Positions 22,352 to 33,683 of a stretch of 64,000 nt of DNA are shown here, one piece after another. The stretch's first letter is position 1. Each line of letters begins with the position of its first letter. This DNA is from Spirometra erinaceieuropaei (taxonomy: Eukaryota > Platyhelminthes > Cestoda > Diphyllobothriidea > Diphyllobothriidae), in contig CACRXP010000002.1 of assembly GCA_902702965.1 (NCBI GenBank), forward strand, positions 1,793,476 to 1,857,475, given 5' to 3'. The notes beneath the pieces were generated by a model, which saw only the letters and a program-made list of their open reading frames with translations, made no database searches and was not told where the DNA came from. The translations under genes and the position numbers were made by a program.

Positions 22352-24439
22352 CATATCAAACCGACGACTTTCTTTTATTGCAGGAACCTGCTACTGAAAA
22401 CGACGGCCATACTTGTCATGTAGTATAACAAAGCGTGATAAACGATATTTATTACTGTACGTATTTCTTCTTACCCGTTTTGTCTAAGTTAGGTTCCTAC
22501 AATCATTAACTGGCGTCCAAAGGTTCTGTCAAACTGGTTAATAAACCGTAGGCCTCACGCGCGGGGGGGCTTCTAGTCGCAATTTGGGACTTAGCGTACC
22601 ATATTTGGGCCTGATGCGGCAATGTCTGAGTTGAAAGCGGTATGGTAAAGGCGGGCGAGGGATAAATGACGAAAATGTGGCGTCTCCGTAGGCATTATTT
22701 TTTCGCGGTTAGGGCAAGCGGCCAGCAGCGAGGAAAGGCCCCATCATAGTTTCTTGGTACATCTCTACTAGCCTCGTCATAGCCCCGTCATTGCTGCCTC
22801 GTAAAACAATGTTGGGTGCTTGCAAGGCGGGGCTGTTGTCAGCAGGCGATTTTTCACTGATGTGAAAATAAGATTATTATTATTTTGCGAAGAAATTACT
22901 GATTCGACAAGTTGGATTCGGCTGGATACAGAAAGATAACAGAACGCAAACTGAGATAACATGGGATTTTCAAAGGCCACTTAAACACCGTGCGATTACA
23001 CGTTTTGCACTTTTGCAGTTAGTCGCGTTCTGAGTTATACCACAATAACTCTATTTGTGGAATTACGTTAAGCATTGCACAGTCAAGTTTTCGTCGTATG
23101 GCATATGGATTCTTACAGAAAAGACTAGATATATTTAAGGGCCCTTGGACCATCAATACATCCACGGCGGCGCTTGGTAACTTCGGGAGATTTAATGGTT
23201 TTCAGACGGTCATCTTTACTCAGCTGCCTGAACGACTCTCATTTCCTTTATTCTTTGGCATTTATGGCATTTGTCTGATTGCCAACCTCTCGGATGGCAT
23301 TATCAGTGAACAATGAACACCAATTTAAGTAATAGCTTCAACCCAACTTTTTTCACTGCTAAGGAAAACCAAGTGCGCTTTGAACCCATAAAAACAGGCT
23401 ATCTAGTCATGAAGAGTTTCTAACAGAATGGGTAACCCAGTCCTCCCTTTGGCCTTTAGTCAGGCTAGGGTGATTCGCCTGCAAGAAGTGTTTATGCGCT
23501 CTGTCATATGTGGGATTAGAACCGCTACGATTAATTATGTTACGTGCGAATCTAAGAAATACGGCGTGTGGTACAGGCCTATACGGACTCTTTGACTATC
23601 ATTTCAGGCTTGTAGAACCATGTGCGGTCTCACTAAATTTGCCTGTCGTCGGAAAGCAGACGTTATAGATGAGACACATGGCTGTATGTCATTTGACAGT
23701 TAAACAAGCAATCATTCATTGCACCATTCCTTGAGGATTGTACTGATACGTCAATGACAGGTAATCTACTTTGGTTGACATCAATAATGAAACATATAAC
23801 AGAGGGGATTCTTTCATCTATAAGAGAATAAATCGTAATGATACCTGCACCTTATCAAATGTCATGGCCACAGCTTTAAGGTAAGATTAAGGAATGGATT
23901 ACACGAAAATTCTAGGGACTTTCGCTATTTAATCCAGTTGATTTTCGTGAGAAAAATATAGAATTAAAAACACACGTGTCACCACCGGCCAGGCTCTATG
24001 TTGCCTACTTAACTAGCAGATATCTGCCCTGTTGGCAGATGTCTGTCTGTTGGCAGTTTTTTATGAACAGAATATGCATCAAATGGCTTGAAATTTTCAG
24101 GTTATGTTCCTGATATTATCGGCTACTCTCAGCCTCTGACTTCTGAGGGGAACCTTTGGCGAATAAACTGCATTGCCTGCGGCTTGCTGTTTAAAGTTGC
24201 AAGACAGCAGCAATTGCAACTTCCTAGTGTGACCTATTGTCGATCAATGGTTCCTTGAGACTTAAAATAAGTACACATCGAATCCCATCCAAAGCCCTTC
24301 CAGTATATGCTGAATATTTAGCAGCTGCAGTGACAATCGGTGCTTATCAGTAGCTTTTATCTCAAGTGTAGAAAATCATCCATTATCGAGGCCTCTGTGT
24401 TCTCCCTATTTCATGCCCAAACGTGCAAATGAAGCTGCT
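22352..24439. other. Intergenic, no supported feature
   Basis: Short frames only. A small direct repeat (CTGTTGGCAG) occurs near 24030. Confidence 0.4.
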
Positions 24440-26951
24440 TAAACCTGGGAAGCATGGCACTTGTTCACCGGTTGTACCGTAATGTTTTCGAAAATAATAG
24501 GCGTAGAGAGTCTTTAACTATTAAGGATGTGAATGCTTCTCAATCAGTTGCTCAAATCTTCCGTCAATGATCATCTGCTTAATCGCACCAAGTCATTCCG
24601 CCTTTGTTTACTACCAACGATGCCTTCATTACGGAGAGGTCAGGCAAAGTAGAAGTGTTAAATTCGTTCTTTGCCAACCATTTCATTATTGAAACTGACT
24701 CAATCCCTTTGATTCCTCCGTTGTCTGATGCTTCTCTTATCATCATCAATTTTTCTCCTGAACGTATTTAAAAACTGAAAAACCATCTTCCTAACTCTCA
24801 CTCAGTAGCTACGGACAATATCCCAAACTCTCGTATAAAACAGCTAAGAGATTTTCCTCTTCTGCTTAGCAAAATCTTTTCAGTATTTCTCGTAAATGGC
24901 TTCTTCCATGACTATTGGAAAACTTCTATCGTTATTCCAGTATTTAAGTCTGGCTGACGTTCTGACGTTCAAAACTTTCGAGGTGTCCATAAAACACCCT
25001 CTATCGCAAAAACCTTTGAAAAATTTATCGCCGTAAAAATTACCGACTTTTGCATAGCCAATCAAGTTATTAGCCCTTCCCAGCATGGATTTTTTACCAG
25101 ATCACTCTTGTGAAACATGTCATTTGTCGTTTCTCAATCTACTTACTTCTCTTCGTAATGACCATCTATCTGTTGCTTTTATTTATTTCGATCTTAATAA
25201 AGCCTCTCATAAAGAGCCACATAAAGGAATCTCGGTTAACTTAGAAGCTCTGGAAATTCGCAGTCCCCTAATAGACTTTATTATGTCATACCTGTCTAAT
25301 CGTAAACAAAATGTTTTCGTGGGATGTTCACTTTCCAGTGAAAGCCCTATTATAAGTGATGTCCTACAAGGCGGCGTTTTACGTCCTCTTTTGTTCCTGC
25401 TTTACATAAATGATAGCCCGTCGGCGGTTAAACATTCTCAATCATTTATTTATGCCGATGATCTCAAATGTGTATATTCTTTCAACAAATCTACGAGCCT
25501 TCATTGCCTGGAGCAGATCCATGCTGACTTGCTTGCTCTCTCAACTTGGAGCTCAAAATGGCTAATAGAATTCTCTCCGTCTAAATGTCGCTATATGTGT
25601 TCTGGACCTGAGAGTCTACCTCAACCAGTGGTCTTTCAAGGCACACCTTTGGCAAAATGTATCACCATCAAGGATTAAAGTTTAAGCTACACTAGTAATC
25701 TTGATCTCTCGTCACACGCTGATAGAATTACAGCCAAAGCTGCGCAGATTTGTGGCTTTATTTCTCACAATTTCTATTTTCCTGAAATTAAATTAAGACT
25801 CTATCGTATGTTTGTACTTCCCAATCTCGACTATTGTTGCCCATTCTTTGGTTTGATGAACGAGGCTAGTCGTTTAAAAATTGAACATGTCCAAAGACGT
25901 TTTTCTAAAAACTTTTAGATAGGGAACATCCCAACATCTCCTACTCAGATAGATGCCAGCTAATTAACCTAAACTTTTTATGCGTTTGAAGACAAGAAGC
26001 AGGCCTCTGTCTCCTCTTTCGCATTAATAATAGTTCAAATCTTGCTCGGATTTCAGCACTTACCCCTAGTAGTCGCCCATACAATCTTCGCAACTCGTCC
26101 TTAATTATACCTCCTCCAGCTTCTTCCACCTTTAAGCGTTAACTATTTTTCGCTTCCAGATATACTTCCCTCTGGAATAGCCTTCCAATTAATATAAGAT
26201 ATTCAGATAATCTACACGCTTTTAAGAGTAGGCTACGCCTTTATTTGAATACTGACTCGATTAAACTTTTATGTTCCTCCTCCTTCTCAGGCAACTTTTC
26301 GCAAGACACTGAGAAAGGGCCACCGGGAATTTAGTATGCCGCCATTAAATTGCCTTATCTGCTCACATTTCCTTCTTTTGTGAGTCGTATCGTTTTCTAG
26401 GATCCCTCATCAAAAGTGTTAATTTTTCGGTTTTTCAGTCCATCCATCGTGCCCTCACAGAATGCGATCTATCGACGCTATTGGCGGAATCTTCGTATTT
26501 GCCATACACTAGTAGTCTGGTCGCTTCTCCCTTGCCCCCTTCTTGGATGGATTCTGCTGGTTGTAACTGATCGCATCTGGGTTCCTATCGCCTCGATCCT
26601 TTAGCTCAAATCTACATACAGACCAGTCCTGCCTGACCCGCCTAATTACCCCTCCATGAAATCCGTCATATAATGACATATACAGCCCGGTCCAGCCTGC
26701 ATTTTATAAACTAATGAGCGAGTTTTTCCCCCTATCGTTCTAATCCAATCATACGCATTTTCTTTATGTTAGGAGTTTTTTACTTCTCGGTCAACATTTT
26801 TCGTAACATGCTACCTATTCAAAAACAATGAATTAATTACTCTAATAATTCTACATACTTCGTCCAAACGTCTAAAATTAATGTAAAAGTTATTCTTACT
26901 TGCTATGAGAAGACCTTTACGGGTCTTGAATAAAGATTATTATTATTATTT
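24440..26951 (+). mobile_element. Degenerate non-LTR retrotransposon (LINE A)
   Basis: A CR1/jockey-type reverse transcriptase readable in patches. From about 24640 it reads SGKVEVLNSFFANHF, then WKTSIVIPVFKSG, SPSQHGF, and from 25085 a 197-codon frame with LVAFIYFDLNKA-like, VLQGGVLRPLLFLLYIND and the catalytic FIYADDLK box. Stops and frameshifts are at about 24768, 24955, 25103 and 25678. PQG is changed to LQG. The thumb and 3' region run to about 26290, followed by a non-coding tail with a small hairpin (AAGACCTTTACGGGTCTT, about 26911) and an (ATT)n end. The 5' half (endonuclease) was not found. A related copy lies inverted at 40911-42080. Confidence 0.85.
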
Positions 26952-27450
26952 ACGGTGGTAAGAGGATGGAAGGGTGGACGAAAACACTAACTTCGGCGCC
27001 GTTGGCGATCGCGACGATGCTGAACACGAAAGTGCTGAGTAACACATGCCTGAAAAACCGCGAATTTGACGATATCCGGACAATTCGATATGTGCTGTGA
27101 GCGTCAAGTGACAGTGCGTCATGTAACTAGGTGTTGGGTGTTTGTCTCGTTGTTCCGCGGTACTCGGGAGTTGTGCGTCACTCTCTTCATTGCGGCGTAT
27201 GCTATGTGATGGACGCCATAGAGAGAATAGAATAGGTTTATTATAGCATCTCTTGGGTGCCGTCAGTCTCTTTTCAACACAGGAAAAATCTAAACCAAAC
27301 TCGTCTCTTTCGGTCGCACTTTGTCTTTATTTGTTTGAATATCTGCTTAGTCCATAGAGCACAAATTACGAGCTTGTTTTAAGTTAAAAAAACCGGAGCT
27401 CCAGAACAATAAGTTGGAAAAGAAAAAAAAAGAAAAAGAACGATATTTAC

Positions 27451-27571
27451 CATGAAGAGATTTGACTTTGGTAGTTTTGGGATTACTAAGGTGTCGCCCT
27501 TCGTGTAACTTAAATAAGTTTGACCTAGGTCTGACGTGAGGATTATTTTCGGGTTGATCAAACTTGGGTAT
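27451..27571 (-). CDS. Candidate host exon, family unknown
   Basis: Bounded by an acceptor AACTGGCAG|ATACCC and a donor TTCATG|GTAAAT. The frame in phase with these reads IPKFDQPENNPHVRPRSNLF and is polar, without a known domain. Another frame (TSDLGQTYLSYTKG) is also open, so the reading frame is undecided. The gypsy LTR element begins 41 bases upstream of the acceptor on the gene strand, so it would lie in the preceding intron. Confidence 0.35.
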
Positions 27572-27608
27572 CTGCCAGTTGCTGGTTGTCAGTTACTTAG
27601 AGGTGGCC

Positions 27609-27612
27609 ATAT
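27609..27612. repeat. Target duplication of gypsy element, left (ATAT)
   Basis: ATAT immediately before the 5' LTR and again immediately after the 3' LTR (36165-36168). A 4-bp duplication is within the normal 4-6 range for Ty3/gypsy integrases. Confidence 0.8.
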
Positions 27613-27873
27613 TGTGGTGAGGTACCTGACTAATTTACCTTTGACAATTCAGTCCCTTTTTCTTTGACCGCATTGTTTGTTTGAATGTGACGAGAAACGA
27701 CACATCTGCACAACCCGCCTTGCTAGCGTGCTCTGCTGTGGTATTCTGTTGTCAGTTTTCTTAACGTTCAAAAATCTCTATATTATTCACTGCTCAGTTT
27801 TACTTGCTGCTTTTAGGCTAGGGGCTCGTGAGATATAACTCGTTAGTTCCTGAGAACATTACAATTTACGACA
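27613..27873 (+). repeat. 5' LTR
   Basis: Starts TGTGGTGAGGTACC and ends TTTACGACA. It is about 97.5% identical to the 3' LTR. Confidence 0.93.
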
Positions 27874-27874
27874 T

Positions 27875-27890
27875 TGGTGACTCCCGACCT
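27875..27890 (+). promoter_or_regulatory. Primer-binding site, tRNA-Trp-like
   Basis: TGGTGACTCCCGACC lies two bases after the LTR. Its complement ends GGGAGTCACCA, close to the 3' end of metazoan tRNA-Trp (CGGGGTCACCA) with one inserted base. tRNA-Trp priming is the known CsRn1-clade feature. Confidence 0.6.
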
Positions 27891-28016
27891 TAACGCAGAC
27901 TTTATGCCTTTCTGTCATACTGGATAACATTTAACGTACTATTTGCTTGTGAATATTTATTCCATTTTCATTTACTTTCCTCATGAATTCTGATATTTTA
28001 ACATTTCTGTATTATT

Positions 28017-28820
28017 ATGTCTTACTCCGATCAACAACTTGATGCCCACGCCCAGTCCCCTCATGCTATCAATTTTACCTTGTCTGAATTCTGGCAACAC
28101 GCTCCAGAACTTTACTTCATCCGCATAGAATCAGCCTTTTATTCTGCCAACGTTACCAAGGAGCTAGCAAAATACCACAAACTTGTGGAGGTCTTCCCCG
28201 CTAGTGTCATTTCTCAAGTTCAGTTCTTGCTAGCTAATCCTCCTGCAGATGCTCCCTACTCCGCGTTAAAGGCAGAAATCTTCCGACTTAATTCTGTGTC
28301 TGACCGACAGAGGTATCACCAGTTAATTAAGGAGTAGTCACTGGGTGACCGGAAGCCTTCAGAGCTTCTACGTCGAATGCGATCTCTCCTTGGAGACATG
28401 CAAGTTGACGATAAATTTGTCAAGGAGATGTTCCTAGAGCGTCTGCCCGCAGATGTTCAAACGATTCTGGCATCTGGTTCTCAGGATCTTACGGTATCAC
28501 AGCTGGCGGAGATGGCGGATCGAATGATAGAAGTGCAACGGTTCCAGTTACCTTCCGTTGCCCAGATCTCCTCATCTTCATCGTCAGTGAGTGAAAATGT
28601 AGTGAAACAGGTGTCGGCCATGGCGGATGAGATGGCCTCCCTTAAAATACAGCTCGCCCGCCTAACTTCCAGTCGCTCACTCAGTCGTCGTCGTTCTCGT
28701 TCGCGACCTCGGATTGTTGATACTTGCTGGTACCACATTAATTTCGGCGTAAAGGCCCGTCGCTGTTCCTCACCTTGGTCTTTTAAGCCGAAACAGGGAA
28801 ACCAGTCAGCCAGAGAATAG
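28017..28820 (+). pseudogene. gag: gag of the gypsy element, one amber stop
   Basis: Two in-phase frames (28017-28337 and 28377-28820) are separated by a single TAG at 28335, so the gene is a 267-codon gag with one nonsense change. The N-terminal part (NFTLSEFWQHAPELYFIRIE, FPASVISQVQFLL) and LGDRKPSELLRRMRSLLGDM, FLERLPADVQTIL are the capsid-type domain of this clade, with a Ser/Arg-rich stretch near the C-terminus. The Cys-His box CWYHINFGVKARRC ends SSPWSF where related elements have PCSF, so the last Cys is lost. Pol follows in the -1 frame with overlap. Confidence 0.8.
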
Positions 28821-29848
28821 ATGCGACCGTTTTCTCTGGCTCTTCCGGCTCTGGTCGCACCTTCTATGTTTGCGACACTGCGACTCGCAGACGTTTTCTG
28901 CTGGACACTGGAGCTCAAATCAGTGTTGTTCCTCCAACTGCAGCTGATCGTCGTTTCCCTAGCCCTGGTTTTCATCTTCAAGCTGCTAACTGTTCCCCAA
29001 TTCCCACTGTTGGCAGTCTGTCCCTCACCCTGAACATTGGCCTTCGTCGGTCATTTACTTGGATCTTTGTGATTGCTGATGTCCCTCATGCAATCCTCGG
29101 CTCGGACTTTCTTGCCGAGTTTGATCTCCTTGTTGACTGTCGACGTGCCCGTCTTCTCGACCGCACAACCGGTCTGTTTGTTCGTGGACTAACTCCCTTT
29201 ATAACCCCCACAAACTTATCTGTTTTGGATACGGATATTGCTAGTCCTTTTCGGCAACTGCTTCTTAGTCACCCCAACATAATTAACCCCCAGTTTCGCA
29301 GTGGTGAGGTTCAACATGATGTTGTGCACCATATCCGCACCTCAGGTCCTCCCGTGTTTGCTCGACCGAGACGACTAGCACCGGAGCGTTTTCAGGCCGC
29401 GAAGGCGGAGTTTGAACACATGCTGCAACTGGGAATAATTCGACCGTCCGAGAGCCCTTGGGCGTCCCCACTGCACATGGTGCCCAAGGTGACATCAGGC
29501 GACTGGCGACCCTGTGGCGACTATCGTGCCCTCAACAGCGCTACCATTGCTGATCGGTACCCCGTGCCGCATCTTCAGGACTTTGCTGGAGCCCTTATCG
29601 GCAAAGCGGTTTTCTCGAAGATTGATTTGGTGCGTGCCTTTCATCAGATTCCAGTCGCCCCTGAGGACATCCCTAAAACCGCCGTCACCACACCCTTCGG
29701 TCTCTTTGAGTTCGTACGCATGCCGTTTGGTCTTCGTAATGCCGTCCAAACGTTCCAGAGGTTCACTGACCATGTCTTACGTGGCCTACCCTTTGTGTAC
29801 GCCAACACTGATGACCTCTTGGTGGCCAGCCGGAATGAAGAAGAACAC
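28805..29848 (+). pseudogene. pol: gypsy pol, N-terminal half (protease and RT start)
   Basis: The protease carries [14 protein letters not shown] (catalytic DTGA, residues 25-35 of this frame) and HAILGSDFL. The RT has [51 protein letters not shown], and the catalytic box as [14 protein letters not shown] or YIDD is normal in this position; here TDD keeps both aspartates with an Asn-Thr change before them. The frame runs on without a stop into LINE sequence at about 29849, giving an 833-codon chimeric frame (29069-31570) that is not a real fusion gene. Confidence 0.85.
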
Positions 29849-31938
29849 GAACAACGAAACGTCTGTAAAAGTGAGGCCTCAAAGCTGCGAAAGAAGTTTG
29901 AACTAAACATACTCGGAAATTCGTTGGAGCATCCGAAAATTCTATATGGTTATATACGAAGTACTAAAAGGACTCAGGAGCTGATCCCTGTCCTTAGGTC
30001 TGCAGATGGAAAAGTGGAGATTGATGACCAGGCTAAAGCGTCCCTCCTTTCCGACTTCTTTCAGTCCGCCTTCACCCGAGAACCTAATTCTATATTTGCC
30101 CATCCATCCATTCGCCAACCAACCTCTCCTCCCAGTACCCTTTCCCCTCCTATCCCCTCCCTACCCTCCTTAACCGAGGAACCACTCTTTTCATCTACCA
30201 TAGTTAGGGCCGAGCTACTCCGGCTGAAACCTGCCAAATCGCCTGTCCCAGATAGAATTCCCGCCCTAGCACTTCGTGAACTTGCTAATGAACTGTGCAA
30301 ACCCTTATCCGCAATATTTCAAAAGTCATTTGAAGACGGCGAGCTCCCGCAGGAATGGAAGTGCGCACTCATTACTCCAATCCATAAAGGAGGCTCAAGA
30401 CTTGACTGCGGAAATTATCGTCCTGTCAGTCTTACTTGCATCGCGTGTAAAATAATGGAACGCATTCTCAAGAGATGCTTGATGAAATACCTGGAACAGA
30501 ACAAAATATTGTGCGATGCCCAACACGGCTTTCGTCCAGGGCGCTCCTGCCTAACGAGTGTTCTTTACTCGCACGAGAAATGGACACGAGCTACCGATAA
30601 GGGTTTTCCAGTAGATGTCATATTTTTTGACTTCAAGAAGGCCTTTGACAGTGTCCCACACAGGCTTCTTTTACAAAAGATCTGGGATGTAGGGATTCAA
30701 GGGAGGATGTTTAAGTGGATCAGGAGTTTTCTGTCCTCCAGACTACAAAGAGTCGTCGTTAGTAATTCTACCTCGGAATGGGTGAAGGTGGAAAGTGGTG
30801 TCCCACAGGGTTTTGTCTTAGGCCCAGTACTCTTCCTGATTTATGTTAATGACTGCATCAGCGAAGTGAATTGCGAGGCTCTCATGTTCGCGGATGACAT
30901 GAAAATATGGAGTGAAGTCAAGTGTGATGATGAAGCAGAGAAGTTGCAGTCGAACATCAACAAACTGTGTGCTTGGTCGAACAGATGGCTTTTGAAGTTT
31001 AACGTGTCCAAATGCGTGGTTTTGCACCTGAACACCGGCCGCAATGCCTCTCTCAAACACCAGTACTATATTGACGGAACGGCATTAGAAACTGTAGAAA
31101 GACACAGAGATCTGGGTGTTTGGACGACCACAAATATATCGCCATCAGAACACTGCAGAAAGATGATCCAGAAGGCTATTAGTACTCTACACTGGATCAG
31201 ACGTGCATTTAAAATATTTCCTCCCGAACTTTTCGAAAGACTCTTTGGTGTCTTTGTAAGACCTCATTTAGAGTATGGAATGCCAGCAGCTTCACCATGG
31301 ATGAGGAAGGATATCAACTTACTCGAACAGGTGCAACGCAGAGCGACAAAGATGGTCGACGGTCTAAAGCATTTGTCTTATCAGGACAGGCTGAATTTGC
31401 TTGGCCTATTCCCTCTCTCTTATAGACAAATAAACTGCAGTCTACTCTGGACGTTCCGGATTGTTCGCGGCCAGGGTTGCTCATTAAGAGCACAGGACTT
31501 CTTTGAGTTCCCCGCACAAACCAACTACGCGGCCATGCATACAAAGTCGGGAATGAGCGCACGCGTTTAGACCGACGAAAATTTTCATTCAGCCAGCGGG
31601 TTGTCAGGCCGTGGAACTCGCTTCCCGGCGAGATGGTGACGGCTGACACAGTTTGTGTGTTTAAAAGAAAACTTGCTCGTCTAGTTTTCGACAGAAATCG
31701 GCTTGCACAGCATGACTATGCACAGCCAGTATTGTAAAATCTGTCACATACAATCTTCCGCACTAATTTACAGTGACCCTATGTACTACCCTATGATTAC
31801 GATTGAACTGTGACCCAATCACATTTTAAATGCCTGCAATTTAATTTTATTTTTGAGTATGAATCTGCGAAAGCACTGTACATAAATAGGGTCATCAAGG
31901 GCTCTGCCTGTAACTCTTCAATATACGTATACATACAT
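29849..31938 (+). mobile_element. 5'-truncated CR1/jockey-type LINE (LINE B) inside pol
   Basis: The endonuclease is absent. It starts in the linker before RT ([26 protein letters not shown]) and has a complete [88 protein letters not shown] and the catalytic [13 protein letters not shown], followed by the thumb. The frame stops at 31570, one base out of phase with the conserved end (RKFSFSQRVV, WNSLPGEMV), which continues to about 31735. It ends in an ATAC-rich tail into which the PLE inserted. A last ATAC unit lies at about 33680. No clear target duplication against gypsy was seen. Confidence 0.85.
31927..31938. repeat. Target duplication of nested PLE (12 bp), left
   Basis: GTATACATACAT, repeated exactly at 33668-33679 on the other side of the PLE. 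Confidence 0.8.
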
Positions 31939-32301
31939 GAAGAGAGAAGGCTCGTCGGAAAAATTGAGTTGTACTCGTAAATTTTCGAGCTGGTGACACC
32001 AACCCGTCGTCAGACGAAATAAACGGTGGAGAAAGTGAACTGGTCAGAATAAATTTGCTGGCGTGACAGGCAAGCAACTAATGTGTGAATGGGGGTGGAC
32101 AGATAATTAGGCTGGGATCCGTGGCGGGGGAGGGAAGGGGGAATTGTTGCGTCTTCCTGTGTTGGAGGGTAGGGGGGATACCGAATCAATGGGACTATGG
32201 GCAGTTGGCCTAATGGTCGTCGATCCGGCATGCGGGCGGAGGTCGGTGAGCCCAACGTAGAGGTGTTACGGGTTGCAGTTGCGGTTCGCTGTGTCTGGGG
32301 G
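31939..32301. repeat. PLE pseudo-LTR, arm 1
   Basis: Starts GAAGAGAGAAGGCTCGTCGG and ends at GCTGTGTCTGGGG, the inverse of 33266-33628. It holds a hammerhead-like core on the minus strand (31982-32013). Confidence 0.88.
31982..32013 (-). ncRNA. Hammerhead-ribozyme-like core in PLE terminal repeat
   Basis: The minus strand reads CTGACGA, a GGGTTGG/CCAGCTC hairpin with wobble pairs, then GAAAA. The layout is that of a hammerhead (CUGAUGA, stem II, GAAA), with one changed core base (CUGACGA). I could not place stems I and III or a cleavage triplet with confidence. PLEs are known to carry hammerhead motifs in these repeats. Confidence 0.4.
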
Positions 32302-32348
32302 TGTAATGGGGTGACGAAATAGTGCGATTCTACATGGCCCAGTGTGGA

Positions 32349-32819
32349 TTAGCGGCTGTTGTTAGGTCGTGGGCGCAAGTCAGTGAGCCGGGCGCGCAGA
32401 CCTTCGTAATGAGCATCTAGATCGACATGGCGATTTATGCTTGTCGTGTTAGAGTGCCAGGCTTCGAGGAATTCACGAGCGTGTTTGGTGTTCGCCATGG
32501 CAACAACTTCAGTTCCTTCCCAGTTGAAGCGATGGTCGCATTCAAGGGCGTGTGCAAACACGAGTGAAAAAGGATCACGTCGGCGAATGGCTAGTTAATG
32601 CTCGTTTATACGCGTCCCAAGTCGTCGGCCTGTATGACCAACATAGTCGCAAGAGCAGTTGGCGCACGGAATGCGGTAGATGACATTGGTTTGCTGCTCT
32701 TTAGGTATAGGGTCTTTCACTCGCGATAGTGTTGCGCGCACAGAGGACGCCGGCTTGTGGGCAATGAAGATGCCAAACCGGTTTAGTTGTCGGGCGATCG
32801 CTTCGGAAATACCCTGCAT
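32349..32819 (-). pseudogene. PLE GIY-YIG endonuclease domain
   Basis: The minus frame 32819-32595 reads PKEQQTNVIYRIPCANCSCD and YVGHTGRRLGTRINEH. After one TAA stop it continues in the same frame at 32561-32349 with FAHALECDHRFNW and ANTKHAREFLEAWHS. VIYRIPC..C...YVG.TGR.L..R..EH is the PLE-type GIY-YIG motif with its Cys pair; the domain nicks target DNA for priming. One nonsense codon (a change at about 32594) disables it. Confidence 0.82.
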
Positions 32820-32905
32820 GTAGGGTAGCGAGTAGAATTTCCGATGTTCTGGTCCCTTATTAGAACCAAAGCCTTGTGGTTGTCTTTGATGCCTGAGACA
32901 ATTTT

Positions 32906-33265
32906 TTACAAAGCTGACCGGGTATCCGTTGAGTCGGAATAACCGATACAGGAAAGCGAGTTCTTTCTTACGTTCTTTCTTACGCTGCTGCAGTACCGAT
33001 AGGCCCGGTGGAAAAGGGTTCGGACACAGCTCCTTTTATGAGACGCAGGATGGTTGCTTTCATAATTAAGAATGACGTCAGCACTGGAGTCTTTTCGGTA
33101 GACGCTTGTTGCGAGGCCGCCATCACTTAGTGTTTGGATACTAACGTCTAGAAACGGGAGAATGCCTCCTGTTGCCTTTTCGCAAGTAAACTGGATAGCT
33201 GGGAACACGCTATTCAGACTCAGGTGTAGCTGCTCAATTTCGCAGGTCTTCATGATAACAAACGC
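32906..33265 (-). pseudogene. PLE reverse transcriptase, 3' remnant
   Basis: The minus frame from the arm junction reads AFVIMKTCEIEQLHLSLNSV, then GGILPFLDVSI, RKDSSADVILNYESNHP and HKRSCVRTLFHRAYRYC: the palm end and thumb of Penelope RT. The copy is cut directly after the catalytic (Y)xDD position, so no active site remains. A 12-base in-frame duplication gives VRKNVRKN near 32980. The frame then shifts before the endonuclease domain. The apparent start of this frame (33370) lies in the inverted arm and is not real. Confidence 0.82.
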
Positions 33266-33628
33266 CCCCCAGACACAGCGAACCGCAACTGCAACCCGTA
33301 ACACCTCTACGTTGGGCTCACCGACCTCCGCCCGCATGCCGGATCGACGACCATTAGGCCAACTGCCCATAGTCCCATTGATTCGGTATCCCCCCTACCC
33401 TCCAACACAGGGAGACGCAACAATTCCCCCTTCCCTCCCCCGCCACGGATCCCAGCCTAATTATCTGTCCACCCCCATTCACACATTAGTTGCTTGCCTG
33501 TCACACCAGCAAATTTATTCTGACCAGTTCACTTTCTCCACTGTTTATTTCGTCTGACGACGGGTTGGTGTCACCAGCTCGAAAATTTACGAGTACAACT
33601 CAATTTTTCCGACGAGCCTTCTCTCTTC
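33266..33628. repeat. PLE pseudo-LTR, arm 2 (inverted)
   Basis: Reverse complement of 31939-32301 with about 3 mismatches. The hammerhead-like core is on the plus strand at 33554-33585. A 39-base segment (33629-33667) not found in arm 1 separates it from the target duplication. Confidence 0.88.
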
Positions 33629-33683
33629 ATCATATTATCTCGGAATGCACACTACCTCAGCTATCCAGTATACATACATATAC

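Larger units (their letters stand above)
31939..33667 (-). mobile_element. Penelope-like element with inverted terminal repeats
   Basis: Coding on the minus strand. Order on that strand: 12-bp target duplication, 39-base tail (33667-33629), inverted terminal repeat (33628-33266), 3' part of RT, GIY-YIG endonuclease, terminal repeat (32301-31939), target duplication. The arms of 363 bases differ at about 3 sites. This matches the pseudo-LTR plus short-tail layout described for Penelope elements, in the inverted-arm, 5'-truncated form. It sits in the tail of LINE B. Confidence 0.88.

Noticed and set aside
32906..33370. 154-codon frame read as one gene
   Set aside because: Its first third lies in the inverted PLE arm; only the part from 33265 downward is RT sequence.
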